NCBI GenBank assembly: GCA_005405945.1
Contig: BJHW01000002.1
Location: 2,108,001 to 2,172,000, forward strand
From: Streptomyces violaceusniger
Lineage (GTDB): Bacteria; Actinomycetota; Actinomycetes; Streptomycetales; Streptomycetaceae
DNA length: 64,000 bases
Direction: 5' to 3'
Shown: piece after piece, positions 34,680 to 43,639 of the stretch
How positions within the stretch are numbered: position 1 is the stretch's first letter
Layout of the letters: each line of letters begins with the position of its first letter
Made by a program: the position numbers and the translations under genes
The notes under the pieces: model-generated
The model's database searches: none
Seen by the model: only the letters and a program-made list of their open reading frames with translations
Told to the model about the DNA's origin: nothing

Positions 34680-35630
34680 ATGCCGGGAACCCGTATCGCC
34701 GCAATGGGCCACCATCAGCCGTCCCGAGTGCTGAGCAATGCGGACCTGGAGCAGCTTGTGGAGACCAGCGACGACTGGATCCGCCAGCGCACCGGGATCG
34801 CCACCCGCAGGGTCGCGGGCGAGGACGAGTCCGTCACCGAGATGGCCGCAGCCGCCGCGGCGAAGGCCCTGGCCGCCTCCGGCCTTGCACCGGCAGAGAT
34901 CGGCTTAGTGACCGTCGCGACCTGCTCCGCCGTTGACCGCTGCCCCTCCATCGCTGCCCAGGTCGCCGCTCGCCTGGAAATCCCGTCCGCCGTCTGCTTC
35001 GATCTGAACAACGGCTGCGCCGGCTTTACCACGGCGCTGGCCTGCGGGGATCACTCGCTCAAGGCGGGAGCGGCCCGGCACGCCCTCGTCATCGGCGCCG
35101 AAAAGATGTCCGACGTCACCGACTGGAGTGACCGTAGTACCTGCGTTCTCCTGGGTGACGGCGCGGGCGCAGCCCTGATCAGTTCGACGGAGGCGGGCCA
35201 CGCGGGCATCGGCCCCGTCGTCTGGGGCTCCGACCCGACCCGCGGGAACGCAGTGCGGTTGCAGGACGCCTGGCAGCCGAAATTCGCCCAGGAGGGCCAG
35301 ACGGTCTTCCGCTGGGCCACCAGTGAGCTGCCCGCCATCGCGGAGGACGCCTGCCACCGTGCCGGCATCGCCACCACCGACCTCGCCGCAGTCGTCACCC
35401 ACCAGGCCAATCTGCGGATCATCGAGGCACTGACCCGACGCCTCGCACTGCGCGATGACGTCGTGATCGCCCGGGACGTCGTCGACTCGGGCAACACCTC
35501 CGCCGCCTCAGTCCCGCTCGCGCTGTCCAAGCTCGTCGAGCGCGGCGAGGTACCCGCCGGCGCCCCCGTGCTGCTGTTCAGCTTCGGCGGAGGCCTGTCC
35601 TGGGCCGGCCAGGTCGTCACCTGCCCCTGA
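34680..35630 (+). CDS. 3-oxoacyl-ACP synthase III (KASIII)-like enzyme
   Basis: ATG at 34680 after GAGGAG; 316 residues. The KASIII triad is present: cysteine in LNNGCAGF (C113), histidine in THQAN and asparagine in SGNTSAAS. DDWIRQRTGIATRR is the conserved substrate-entrance motif. It condenses an acyl-CoA with malonyl-ACP or makes a related acyl transfer. NNGCAGF replaces the AACSGF of housekeeping FabH, suggesting a secondary-metabolism or specialised variant. Followed by a truncated acyltransferase gene 12 bases away. Controlled probably by the divergent TetR. Confidence 0.88.
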   Translation: MPGTRIAAMGHHQPSRVLSNADLEQLVETSDDWIRQRTGIATRRVAGEDESVTEMAAAAAAKALAASGLAPAEIGLVTVATCSAVDRCPSIAAQVAARLEIPSAVCFDLNNGCAGFTTALACGDHSLKAGAARHALVIGAEKMSDVTDWSDRSTCVLLGDGAGAALISSTEAGHAGIGPVVWGSDPTRGNAVRLQDAWQPKFAQEGQTVFRWATSELPAIAEDACHRAGIATTDLAAVVTHQANLRIIEALTRRLALRDDVVIARDVVDSGNTSAASVPLALSKLVERGEVPAGAPVLLFSFGGGLSWAGQVVTCP

Positions 35631-35641
35631 GAGGCCAGCCG

Positions 35642-35840
35642 ATGCTCTACTCCCTCGCCCGGCTCGTACTCGCCCCGCTACTGCAACTGATCTGCCGGCC
35701 CGTCATTCGCGGCCGCGGCAACGTCCCGCGGCGAGGCCCGATCATCTTCGCCAGCAACCACCTGTCGTTCATCGACAGCATCGTCATCGCGCTCCTGGCC
35801 CCGCGCCCGGTCCACTTCCTCGCCAAAGACGAGGTCGCCG
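35642..35840 (+). pseudogene. PlsC-type 1-acylglycerol-3-phosphate acyltransferase, 5' fragment
   Basis: ATG at 35642. MLYSLARLVLAPLLQLICRPVIRGRGNVPRRGPIIFASNHLSFIDSIVIALLAPRPVHFLAKDE contains the first acyltransferase motif NHLSFIDS (H-x4-D). After about 66 residues it runs into the antisense of a KDPG-type aldolase, so about two thirds is lost. The original operon was KASIII then PlsC, consistent with a lipid or acyl-product function. Confidence 0.7.
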
Positions 35841-36402
35841 CCGTTGGCGGCATCCCCGATCAGTGGCGAGCCCACGCCGACAGCGAGTGCGCCATGGCCG
35901 AGGTAGTCGCGGGCGGCGGCCGCGTCCACTCCGCCGACGGGCACGATGGGCACATCGGGGAACGGGTCGCGCAGCGCCCGCAGGTAGGCCGGTCCGCCGA
36001 GAGAAGCGGGAAAGAGCTTGATCGCACAGGCGCCCCGCGCGAGGGCGAGTTCGATTTCGCTCGGTGTCAGGGCGCCCATCAGCACCGGTGTGTCGTCCGG
36101 GACGTCGGCGGTTCGCAGGATGTCGACGAGCGCCGGGGTGACGAGGTACGACGCGCCGGCCTCCACGGCGCGAGCGGCGTCGGCAGCTGTGCGCACCGTG
36201 CCGGCACCCACCAGCGCCTCCGGGCCGAGTTCGGCGCGCGCCCGCGCGATCACCGTCGGTGCGCGTTCGTGGTCAACGAGATCTCCATGGCCTCGATGCC
36301 CTCCTCGGCGAGGGTGAGTACGGCGCGCAGCGCCGCGTCGGGGTCGTTGCCCCGCACGATCGCCAGCAGGCGGTGTGTTCGCAGTGTTTCCACGAGGTTC
36401 AT
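35840..36402 (-). pseudogene. KDPG/KDPGal aldolase (DgoA-type), frameshifted and 3' truncated
   Basis: ATG at 36402: MNLVETLRTHRLLAIVRGNDPDAALRAVLTLAEEGIEAMEISLTT, shift near 36252, then VIARARAELGPEALVGAGTVRTAADAARAVEAGASYLVTP, GALTPSEIELALARGACAIKLFPA (Schiff-base lysine) and VGGVDAAAARDYLGHGALAVGVGSPLIGD. The last 25 residues or so are replaced by the reverse of the PlsC fragment. The enzyme cleaves 2-keto-3-deoxy-6-phospho-sugar acids; beside a galactonate dehydratase it would be the DgoA step. Probably non-functional if the shift is real. Confidence 0.7.
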
Positions 36403-36451
36403 GGGGTGGGACTCTCTCCTGGTGCGCTGAATCGGACGGGCCGGGGGCGCG

Positions 36452-37597
36452 TCACCATTCGATGAACGATCCGTCGGTGCGCCGCCATACGGGGTTGCGC
36501 CAGCGGTGTCCGGTTTCGGCGGCGCGGCGTACCGCCTTCTCGTCGATCTCTACGCCCAGCCCGGGCCGGGAGCCGGCGATGGCGTAGCCGTTGTCGAATC
36601 GGAAGGGTGCGGGATCCATCACGTAGTCCAGCAGGTCGTTCTGCTGGTTGTAGTGGATGCCCATGCTCTGTTCCTGGATGAGGAAGTTGGGTACCGCGAA
36701 GGCGATCTGCAGGCTCGCGGCCAGGGCGAGGGGGCCGAGGGGGCAGTGCGGCGCCATGGCCACGTCGTAGGTTTCGGCCATGGCCGCGATGCGGCGGACC
36801 TCGGAGATGCCGCCCGCGTGCGACAGGTCGGGCTGGGCGACGGCGATGCCGCTGGCCAGGACCTCGCGGAAGTCCCAACGGGAGTAGAGGCGTTCCCCGG
36901 TCGCGAGGGGCACGCTGGTGGACTCCACCAGGCTGCGCAGATGGCTCGAGTGTTCCGGCAGGACGGGCTCTTCCACGAACATCGGGTGCAGCGGTTCGAG
37001 CAGCGGCAGCAGGCGGCGCGACATGGCGGTGGAGACCCGGCCGTGGAAGTCGACGGCGATGTCCCGTTCGTCGCCGAGGACCTCGCGGACGGCCGTGACG
37101 CGTTCGACGACCTCGGCGGTGCGTGCCGGGGTGTCGATCGGGGCGAGTTCGGCCGAACCGTTCATCTTCACGGCGGTGAAGCCCGCCCGCACCTGTTCCT
37201 TGGCCAGCTCCGCCACATCGGACGGGCGGTCTCCGCCGATCCAGGCGTACATCCGCACCCGGTCGCGTACCGGGCCGCCGAGGAGCCGGTGCACCGGGAC
37301 GCCGTAGGTCTTGCCGGCGATGTCCCACAGCGCCTGGTCGATGCCCGCGACGGCGCTGGAGAGGATCGGACCGCCGCGGTAGAAGCCGCCCTTGGTGAGC
37401 ACCTGCCAGTGGTCCTCGATGCGCAGCGGATCCTGCCCGATGAGGTAGTCGGCCAGCTCGTTGACCGCGGCGCGTACGGTTTCGGCGCGGCCTTCGACCA
37501 CGGGTTCGCCCCAGCCGGTGATCCCTTCGTCGGTGGCGATGCGCAGGAACAGCCACCGGGGAGCCACCAGGAACGTCTCGAGCCCGGTTATTTTCAA
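36452..37597 (-). CDS. dgoD: D-galactonate dehydratase-like enzyme, enolase superfamily
   Basis: TTG at 37597 behind AGGAGGA; 381 residues, the usual DgoD length. LKITGLETFLVAPRWLFLRIATDEGITGWGEPVVEGRAETV starts the capping domain; barrel metal ligands lie in VDFHGR (D), FVEEPVLPE (E) and ATGERLYSR (E), and APHCPLGPLALAAS carries the catalytic-type histidine. It dehydrates galactonate to 2-keto-3-deoxygalactonate. The stop of the upstream GntR gene overlaps its start. Pathway context (SDR, GntR, KDPG-type aldolase, divergent GH42) supports the De Ley-Doudoroff route. Confidence 0.85.
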   Translation of the reverse strand: MKITGLETFLVAPRWLFLRIATDEGITGWGEPVVEGRAETVRAAVNELADYLIGQDPLRIEDHWQVLTKGGFYRGGPILSSAVAGIDQALWDIAGKTYGVPVHRLLGGPVRDRVRMYAWIGGDRPSDVAELAKEQVRAGFTAVKMNGSAELAPIDTPARTAEVVERVTAVREVLGDERDIAVDFHGRVSTAMSRRLLPLLEPLHPMFVEEPVLPEHSSHLRSLVESTSVPLATGERLYSRWDFREVLASGIAVAQPDLSHAGGISEVRRIAAMAETYDVAMAPHCPLGPLALAASLQIAFAVPNFLIQEQSMGIHYNQQNDLLDYVMDPAPFRFDNGYAIAGSRPGLGVEIDEKAVRRAAETGHRWRNPVWRRTDGSFIEW

Positions 37598-38340
37598 GGG
37601 GATTCCTCCTGCACGGCCGCGGTGGTGTCTTCGTCGTGTTGGTCTCTCGACTGCACGGCCGCCAAGTCCTCGGAGGCTTGGGTGAGCAGCGATTCGACGG
37701 CGGCCACGGCGGCGTCCGGGTCGCCCGCTTCGATGGCGCTCAGCAGTTCCTGGTGCACCGGTACGGAGTCGGAGAAGTGCTGGGCACCGTGCACGATCCG
37801 GTCGCGTATGCCGAGCCCTGCCTCGATGACGACTTCCATCCGGCTCAGCAGTTCGTTGTGGGTGGCGTCCAGCAGGGCGCGGTGGAAGGCCAGGTCGGCC
37901 TCCACCATCGCGTCCGCGTCCGACCCGGCGGCCGCCATCGCGTCGAGCGCCCGGCGCATGGCGGCGAGATCGGATTCGGTGCGGCGGGTCGCGGCGAGCC
38001 GGGCCCCGGCGGGCTCGACGATGGCACGGACCTCGGCGAGGTCTTCCAGGAAGCCTTCGGTGGGAGCGCTGCTGCCCTGCCAGCGCAGCAGGTCGCTGTC
38101 GAGCAGGTTCCAGTGGGCACGGAGCCGGATCGTCGTGCCGCGCTTCTGCCGGGATTCGATCAACCCCTTGGACGCCAGCACCCGCATCGCCTCGCGCACC
38201 ACGGTCTTGCTGACGCCGAGTTCGGCTTCGAGCTGGTCCGGGTGCAGGACGGAGCCGGGCGGGTGGTCGCCGCGGATGATGCGCCGGCCTATTTCCTCCA
38301 CGGCTTGTCCGTGCAGTCCCTTGCCGGGATAGGTCACCAC
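37594..38340 (-). CDS. GntR-family regulator, FCD subgroup (DgoR-like)
   Basis: ATG/GTG at 38340; 248 residues. HTH: GLHGQAVEEIGRRIIRGDHPPGSVLHPDQLEAELGVSKTVVREAMRVLASKGLIESRQKRGT. FCD domain with LAEVRAIVEPAGARLAATRR, ADLAFHRALLDATHNELL and VPVHQELLSAIEAGD. The RRIIRG and RQKRGT motifs and position match DgoR-type repressors of galactonate use. Overlaps dgoD by 4 bases. Complete. Confidence 0.87.
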   Translation of the reverse strand: MVTYPGKGLHGQAVEEIGRRIIRGDHPPGSVLHPDQLEAELGVSKTVVREAMRVLASKGLIESRQKRGTTIRLRAHWNLLDSDLLRWQGSSAPTEGFLEDLAEVRAIVEPAGARLAATRRTESDLAAMRRALDAMAAAGSDADAMVEADLAFHRALLDATHNELLSRMEVVIEAGLGIRDRIVHGAQHFSDSVPVHQELLSAIEAGDPDAAVAAVESLLTQASEDLAAVQSRDQHDEDTTAAVQEESP

Positions 38341-38407
38341 GTTCTCCGATTCCGCTCGAGCCCGGCTCGCGGGACTCGTGCACGGCTCGCCGCCTCGTGG
38401 GCACCGC

Positions 38408-39169
38408 TCACGAGGACTCCTTCATGACGCTCCATCCTCCATCGACCACGAGGCTCGCGCCGGTCACGTAGGAGGCGTCGGCTGATGCGAGGAAGGCGAC
38501 GGCGGCGGCCACCTCGTCCGGCTGCCCGAACCGCTTGGCCGCGGTGGCCGCCACGCTGCGTTCCCGGTCGGCCTCTGCGATCCCGTCCCAGGTGGCGGTG
38601 AGGATGGGGCCGGGCAGCACCGTGTTGACCCGGATGTGCGGTCCGTACTCGACCGCGAGCTGCCGCGCCAGTGAGCACAGGGCGCCCTTCGCCGCGGCGT
38701 ACGCGGCGCGGCCGGGCAGGCCGATGACCGCGTGCACCGAGGAGGTGAGGACGACCGACCCCGATGCCTCGCGCAGCGGGCCCGCGAAGGTCTTCATTCC
38801 CCGCCAGGCCGGCTTCAGCAGCACGGCCATCTGACCGTCCCACTCGGTCTCGCTCAGTTCGTGTGCGGGCTTGTTCAGCTGGGCGAAGGCATTGCTGTGC
38901 AACACGTCCAGCCGTCCGTGACGCTGGTCGACGTGGCGGGCGAGATCCTCCCAGTCGGAGGCGGAGGTCACGTCGCAGCGTACGTACTCCGCCCGCTCCC
39001 CGCTCTCCGCGATCTCTGCCGCGACCGCCTTGCCCGCCGCGTCGTCCACGTCCGTGAGCACGACCGTCGCGCCCTCGACCGCGAGCCTGCGGGCCGTGGC
39101 CGCGCCGATACCGTGCGCGGCGCCGGTGATCACCGCGACCCGCCCCGCCATCCTGCGGCATTCCGTCAT
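38408..39169 (-). CDS. SDR-family dehydrogenase, probable sugar (galactose) 1-dehydrogenase
   Basis: ATG at 39169 behind GGAGAG; 253 residues. TGAAHGIG, DVDDA after the second strand (aspartate, so NAD+), VLHSNAFAQ in place of the usual NNAG, SSVHAV, YAAAKGAL and LPGPILTATWDG, ending ASYVTGASLVVDGGW. As the first gene of a strand with GntR and DgoD, it would oxidise galactose to the lactone. Divergent from GH42 with the AT-rich gap 39170-39270 as common promoter. Complete; substrate inferred from context. Confidence 0.85.
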   Translation of the reverse strand: MTECRRMAGRVAVITGAAHGIGAATARRLAVEGATVVLTDVDDAAGKAVAAEIAESGERAEYVRCDVTSASDWEDLARHVDQRHGRLDVLHSNAFAQLNKPAHELSETEWDGQMAVLLKPAWRGMKTFAGPLREASGSVVLTSSVHAVIGLPGRAAYAAAKGALCSLARQLAVEYGPHIRVNTVLPGPILTATWDGIAEADRERSVAATAAKRFGQPDEVAAAVAFLASADASYVTGASLVVDGGWSVMKESS

Positions 39170-39270
39170 CGCACCGCTCTCCCCTTCCGATAGTGGGGCC
39201 ACGATAACGCTTTCAATTAATAATGCAAAAATCTTGACTGGCTGCGACCGGCGCTCCAAGACTGGCCGCC

Positions 39271-40476
39271 ATGCAGCAGGCACACGCGGTAACAATCGAC
39301 GCCCGGCGGCGCCTGCGTCCGGCCGGGATCGCCTTCGGCGGTGACTACAACCCCGAGCAGTGGCCCGAGGAGGTGTGGGCCGAGGACGTCGCGCTGATGA
39401 AGGAGGTGGGAGTCTCCCTGGTGACGGCCGGCATCTTCTCGTGGGCCAAGGTGGAGCCCAGGCCCGGGGAGTTCGACTTCACCTGGTTCGACCGGGTCAT
39501 GGACAGCCTCGCCGGGGCGGGGGTGGCCGTATGCCTGGCCACCATGACGGCGTCCCCGCCGCCGTGGCTGTCCCGGCTGCACCCGCACAACCTTCCCGAG
39601 ACCGCCGACGGCCGCCGCCTGTGGCCGGGCGGACGTCGGCACTACTGCCCCTCCAGCGGCGTCTACCGCGGCCACGCAACGCGCCTGGTCGAGCGGCTGG
39701 CCACCCGGTACGCCGGCCATCCCGCGCTGGCGATGTGGCACATCGGCAACGAGTACGGCTGCCACACCCCGATGTGCTGGTGCGAGGAGTCGGCGGCCGA
39801 CTTCCGCCGCTGGCTGTCCGACCGGTACGGCGACATCGAGGCACTCAACGACGCCTGGTCGACGGCCTTCTGGTCCCAGGGTTACGACAGCTTCGACGAG
39901 GTGCTGCCGCCACGGCTCGCGCCGACCTTCCCCAGCCCCGCGCAGCAACTGGACTTCTCCCGGTTCTCCGACAACGCCCTGCTGGAGTGCTACCTGGCGG
40001 AGAAGGAGGTGCTGCGGCGGATCACCCCGGACGTCCCCGTCACCACGAACTTCATCGGCGTGCACAAGCCCGTCGACGCCTTCCGCCTCTTCAGCCAGCA
40101 AGAGACGATGACCGCCGCCGACCTGTGCGAGGAACTGCAGATCAGCTCCGGCGCCGTGTCCGGCGCCGTGAAACAGCTCACCCAGAGCGGCCTACTGGAG
40201 CGGGTCCCGGCGCCGGGCAGCCGCCGGGACCACCACCGCTTCCCAGACGGCGCCTGGGCTCGGCTCATGTCGCAGCAGAACCAGCTGCTGTCCACCATGA
40301 GCGAAGTCGCCGAGCAGGGCCTCGCGGCGGCCGATGGCCCTTCCACTCCGGCCGGGCGGCGACTGGCGGAGATGGGGGACTTCTACGCATTCATGCTGCG
40401 CGAACTGCCCCCGCTGATCGGCCGATGGCACACGGACTTCACGGCGAAACGAGATGACCCGGCGGCGTCGCCCTGA
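39271..40476 (+). CDS. Chimeric ORF: GH42 beta-galactosidase N-terminus fused to MarR-type regulator
   Basis: Residues 1 to about 268 are a GH42 beta-galactosidase (GIAFGGDYNPEQWPEEVW, AGIFSWAKVEPRPGEFDFTW, TASPPPWL, WHIGNEYGCH with the acid/base Glu, CEESAADFRRWL). Residues about 270-401 are the winged helix and tail of a MarR/GbsR regulator (TMTAADLCEELQISSGAVSGAVKQLTQSGLLERVPAPGSRRDHHRF). GH42 proteins have about 670 residues and a catalytic nucleophile in the lost part. The junction near 40080-40100 is in frame and the stop is at 40476. It could make a stable fusion but not a beta-galactosidase. Confidence 0.85.
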   Translation: MQQAHAVTIDARRRLRPAGIAFGGDYNPEQWPEEVWAEDVALMKEVGVSLVTAGIFSWAKVEPRPGEFDFTWFDRVMDSLAGAGVAVCLATMTASPPPWLSRLHPHNLPETADGRRLWPGGRRHYCPSSGVYRGHATRLVERLATRYAGHPALAMWHIGNEYGCHTPMCWCEESAADFRRWLSDRYGDIEALNDAWSTAFWSQGYDSFDEVLPPRLAPTFPSPAQQLDFSRFSDNALLECYLAEKEVLRRITPDVPVTTNFIGVHKPVDAFRLFSQQETMTAADLCEELQISSGAVSGAVKQLTQSGLLERVPAPGSRRDHHRFPDGAWARLMSQQNQLLSTMSEVAEQGLAAADGPSTPAGRRLAEMGDFYAFMLRELPPLIGRWHTDFTAKRDDPAASP

Positions 40477-40480
40477 TCGT

Positions 40481-41064
40481 TCGCTGGACTCGATGCCTTT
40501 GCGGGCGATGCGGACGCGGCGGGCGCTGGGGATCTCGTGCTTGCCCGATACTCGGGCATGGCCCACCACGTGGCGTGTGTTGCCGTTGCCCTCGGCATCG
40601 ATCAGCAGATCGCCAGGCTGTAGATCATCCAGGCTGATCGGTGTGGTGAGGTCGCGGTGGCCAGGCCAGCTCTACTGTGTTGGGTCCCGGCCTCCATGAC
40701 CCGAGGGTCATGGAAACGTACCCGGATGGCTTGGATGGAGCCCCTCCGTCGTAGCCCGCCTCTTGGGTGTGGCGGGAGGGCCGCTCGTCGGCGAACGCGG
40801 TGCCGACGGCGGCGGACAGCCCGGCAATGCGGCCGGCGGCGGGTGGGTGGACAGCGGCCGTCCTCGGCTTTCACGGCCTTGTCCGCACCTCATGTTCCGG
40901 CTCTTTACACGGTAGTCAGGGAGCCCAGGTGGCGGCATGTGCGCGGGCCCATATGACAGGCGGTCGAGTATGGGATCGGCTCCTGGTCATGTGACCGTGC
41001 ACTCGCTGGCCGTCAGCCGCGAGTCATCGGCCAGGCTGGTGTCGGCGCGGCGCGAAAGCACAAG
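40481..41064. other. Intergenic; weak coding remnant
   Basis: The minus strand at about 40490-40650 reads TTPISLDDLQPGDLLIDAEGNGNTRHVV, recalling CHAP/NlpC-type secreted proteins, then degenerates. No intact gene seen. Confidence 0.25.
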
Positions 41065-41092
41065 GGTCACCCCCGCTCGCGCGAGGGTGACC
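41065..41092 (-). terminator. Hairpin terminator of the secreted-protein gene
   Basis: GGTCACCC and GGGTGACC form an 8-bp stem whose inner bases (CTCGCGCGAG) can also pair. It lies 70 bases past the stop of the minus-strand gene at 41162, and on that strand is followed by CTTGTGCTTTCG. Confidence 0.5.
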
Positions 41093-41161
41093 GTCGTTGG
41101 GACCCGGGGCCCCTCTCCCGGGGCTACGGCCCTTGGGCCCGAAGTCTCGTCGTCCGGAGGG

Positions 41162-41974
41162 CTACGTGCGGGGGAGCGAGGTGTTGGTGATCGGGAGCGG
41201 CTGGTCCGTGCCCGCTACGTAGAGGTCCGTCGGAGCCGTGCGCAGTTTGAACGTGTTGTCCTGGCGCGAGACGCGCACGGACAGCACGAAGTAGCCGTCG
41301 TCCTCGACGGTGGTCTTCACGTGGTACTCGCTCTCCCAGTAGGTCTGGAGGAAGACCTCGGTGCCCTCGGGCTCGACCCCCTTGGGGAGGCTGACCTTGC
41401 CCTGGACGGTGAGGATGTCCCCCGCCTTCACCTTCTTCTTGTTGACCTGGTAACTGACGGCGCTGGGCTTGGCGTTGGCGGCCACGGTGGTGTCCGCGTA
41501 GTAGCCGTCTTGCGGGGTGTTGGGGTCGCCGTCCTCGTCGTAGAGGGCCGTGATCTGCACCCGGTGCTGGACATTGAGCAGGCTGCTGCCGCCCACGTGG
41601 TCGATGGCGACGTCGGGGATGGTGAACTTCCCGTTGGCGTCGGTGACCGGGGTGCCCAGGTCGCGCGGCTCGTAGTAGTTGGGGTCGATCGGGTCGCCCC
41701 ACGGATTCCAGGTGGTGAAGAGGACGACTTCCTGGATGGTGACGGGGATGTTGGGCGCCGGGGTACCGTCGGCCTTGGTGACGGTGCCGGTGACGTCGAC
41801 GTTGCGGTTGTCGAAGTCGGTGCTGGTCGGGTTGGTGCTCACGGTCAGCACGTAGGCGTCGCCGGGTGAGGCGTCCGAGGGCTTCGCTGAGGCGGCGGGC
41901 GCGGACAGGGCGCCTGCGGCGAGCAGGAGCGCGGCGGTGGCGGCAAGCCGCGTCGGCAGGGACTTCCTGGGCAC
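41162..41974 (-). CDS. Secreted beta-sandwich protein of unknown function
   Basis: ATG at 41974; 270 residues. MPRKSLPTRLAATAALLLAAGALSAPAASA is a clear Sec signal peptide. The mature part carries two Ig-like or bacterial surface-type domains: TGTVTKADGTPAPNIPVTIQEVVLF and SYQVNKKKVKAGDILTVQGKVSLPKGVEPEGTEVFLQ, each with strands like the Big/CarboxypepD_reg type. There is no LPXTG or lipobox. Single gene with its own terminator. Role unknown. Confidence 0.8.
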   Translation of the reverse strand: MPRKSLPTRLAATAALLLAAGALSAPAASAKPSDASPGDAYVLTVSTNPTSTDFDNRNVDVTGTVTKADGTPAPNIPVTIQEVVLFTTWNPWGDPIDPNYYEPRDLGTPVTDANGKFTIPDVAIDHVGGSSLLNVQHRVQITALYDEDGDPNTPQDGYYADTTVAANAKPSAVSYQVNKKKVKAGDILTVQGKVSLPKGVEPEGTEVFLQTYWESEYHVKTTVEDDGYFVLSVRVSRQDNTFKLRTAPTDLYVAGTDQPLPITNTSLPRT

Positions 41975-42778
41975 GGGTCAACTCCAACTTCGGTCGGGAC
42001 TACAGGAGTCGCGCCGGGCGGCACCGGTTCCGCCGCAGCGCAGGTGTGCGACGCACCAGGTTCGACCGGCTGGGTGGGGCGGGAGTTGTCCCTTGCGCGG
42101 ACCCTGTTACGCGGCTGTGGCAGGAGATGGGTTTGTCCGGGTTGCGTGTTCACCTGGATGTCAGCCGCAGGCCGCCCCGCATTGCCCTCGGCGACCGCCG
42201 CGCGATCCGGCAGCAAACCTAACTGAGCGTTTTCACGTCTGTTTCATGGCGTGATGCGGTCACCACCGGACTCGTCGGCCCGAGCCAAAGACCGCTGGCC
42301 CGGTTCACCGCGCCGCGTTCTGGGCGAGCCGCTCATCGCAGCCGAGGGCAGGCGGCCACCTCGGGCGGCATGATGGTGAGCGTGGTCGCCTACTTCGGGT
42401 TCACCGCCTCCGGGTCCTCACGGCTGTCGCCGTCTGGCATGAGCCCGGTGCCGTCGGCGCTCACTATGAGGAGCTGCTCGCCGGTGGCACCGTGCACGAC
42501 TGGACCGAGCCGCCGTTCGGCGAGACGTATTACCAGGCCGAGGACGACCCGGAACAGGCGGGCCTGACGCATCGAGGCCGTGAACATGGGATGTGTTCAT
42601 TCGAGCTCAGTCGAACCGCCGGCTATGGATCGGGCGGCAGGAACGCACTTTCGCAGGTGACGGCCGAAGAGTGTGGCCATCGGCGAGCTGGCTGCCCGTG
42701 AAGGACTTCCCGTCTCTTTTGGAACATGGGAGGTCCTGTTAGCGTGGCGTAGCTGAGCAGAGAGTGTGGAGTCCGCCT
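41975..42778. other. Long intergenic region; no supportable gene
   Basis: Holds the promoters of the divergent secreted-protein and GntR genes. An open stretch at about 42410-42580 (HEPGAVGAHYEELLAGGTVHDWTEPPFGETYYQAEDDPEQAG) looks coding in one frame but has no start, stop or family I recognise; likely decayed. Confidence 0.3.
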
Positions 42779-43573
42779 ATGTCCTTGACCGACAAGGCAA
42801 TCGCCCGCATCAGGGAGCTGATCCAGTCCGGCGAACTGCCGCCGGGCGCCAAGCTGCCGCCCGAGCAGCAGCTGGCCACGGAGCTCGGTCTGTCCAGGAA
42901 CCTGATGCGTGAGGCGGTCAGAGCGCTTGTTGTCGCGCGGGTCCTGGATGTCAGGCGCGGTGACGGGACCTATGTGACGAGTCTGGAGCCCGCGCTGCTG
43001 CTCGAGGGGCTGGGTTCGGCGGTGGAACTGCTCCACGGTGACACCCTGCTGGAACTGACCGAAGTCCGCAGGCTCTTCGAGCCCATTGCCACGGGCCTGG
43101 CCGCCACCCGGATCTCCGACGACGACCTCGTCGACGTCAGGCACCACCTTGACGCGATGAGGGCTGCCCGCGACGATGTCGAGCTGCTCAACGAGCACGA
43201 TGCCGCCTTCCACAGGGCGGTGATCGCAGCCGCCGGAAACAGCACCCTCGCCACGCTGCTGGAGGGCATCTCCAGCCGCACCGTGCGCGGCCGGGTCTGG
43301 CGCGGCATGGTCGACGACCACGCCGGTGACCGGACCATCGCCGAGCACGAGGCGATCTACGCCGCACTGCTGCGCAGGGACGCCGCACTGGCCGAGGCCG
43401 CGGCGCTGATGCATGTGAGCACGACGGAGCAGTGGCTGCGTCAGCACCTGGACCACGACGAGACCGCGGGCCGACCGGGACCGGCCGACGACGAGACGTC
43501 GTGGCGGAGTGGCCCCGTACGAGAATGCCCGGACCGCTCCGACCCCACCGGGCCGCCACGATCTCGGACGTGA
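42779..43573 (+). CDS. GntR-family regulator, FCD subgroup
   Basis: ATG at 42779; 264 residues. HTH: AIARIRELIQSGELPPGAKLPPEQQLATELGLSRNLMREAVRALVVARVLDVRRGDGTYVTS. FCD domain: LTEVRRLFEPIATGLAATR, LNEHDAAFHRAVIAAAGNSTLA, EHEAIYAALLRRDAALAEAAALMHV, with metal-ligand Asp/His positions. The C-terminal 40 residues are low-complexity. No partner operon remains beside it; the next gene fragment is of isochorismatase type on the opposite strand. Confidence 0.88.
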   Translation: MSLTDKAIARIRELIQSGELPPGAKLPPEQQLATELGLSRNLMREAVRALVVARVLDVRRGDGTYVTSLEPALLLEGLGSAVELLHGDTLLELTEVRRLFEPIATGLAATRISDDDLVDVRHHLDAMRAARDDVELLNEHDAAFHRAVIAAAGNSTLATLLEGISSRTVRGRVWRGMVDDHAGDRTIAEHEAIYAALLRRDAALAEAAALMHVSTTEQWLRQHLDHDETAGRPGPADDETSWRSGPVRECPDRSDPTGPPRSRT

Positions 43574-43639
43574 TGACGTGCCGGGGACATGTGAGGAGTC
43601 GACCAACCCACACCGTCGACGTGCCGTCTGTGTGCTTCA

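Noticed and set aside
36452..38404. 650-residue minus-strand frame extending galactonate dehydratase
   Set aside because: Everything before the TTG at 37597 overlaps the GntR gene in another frame and has no domain; the ribosome site is at 37597.
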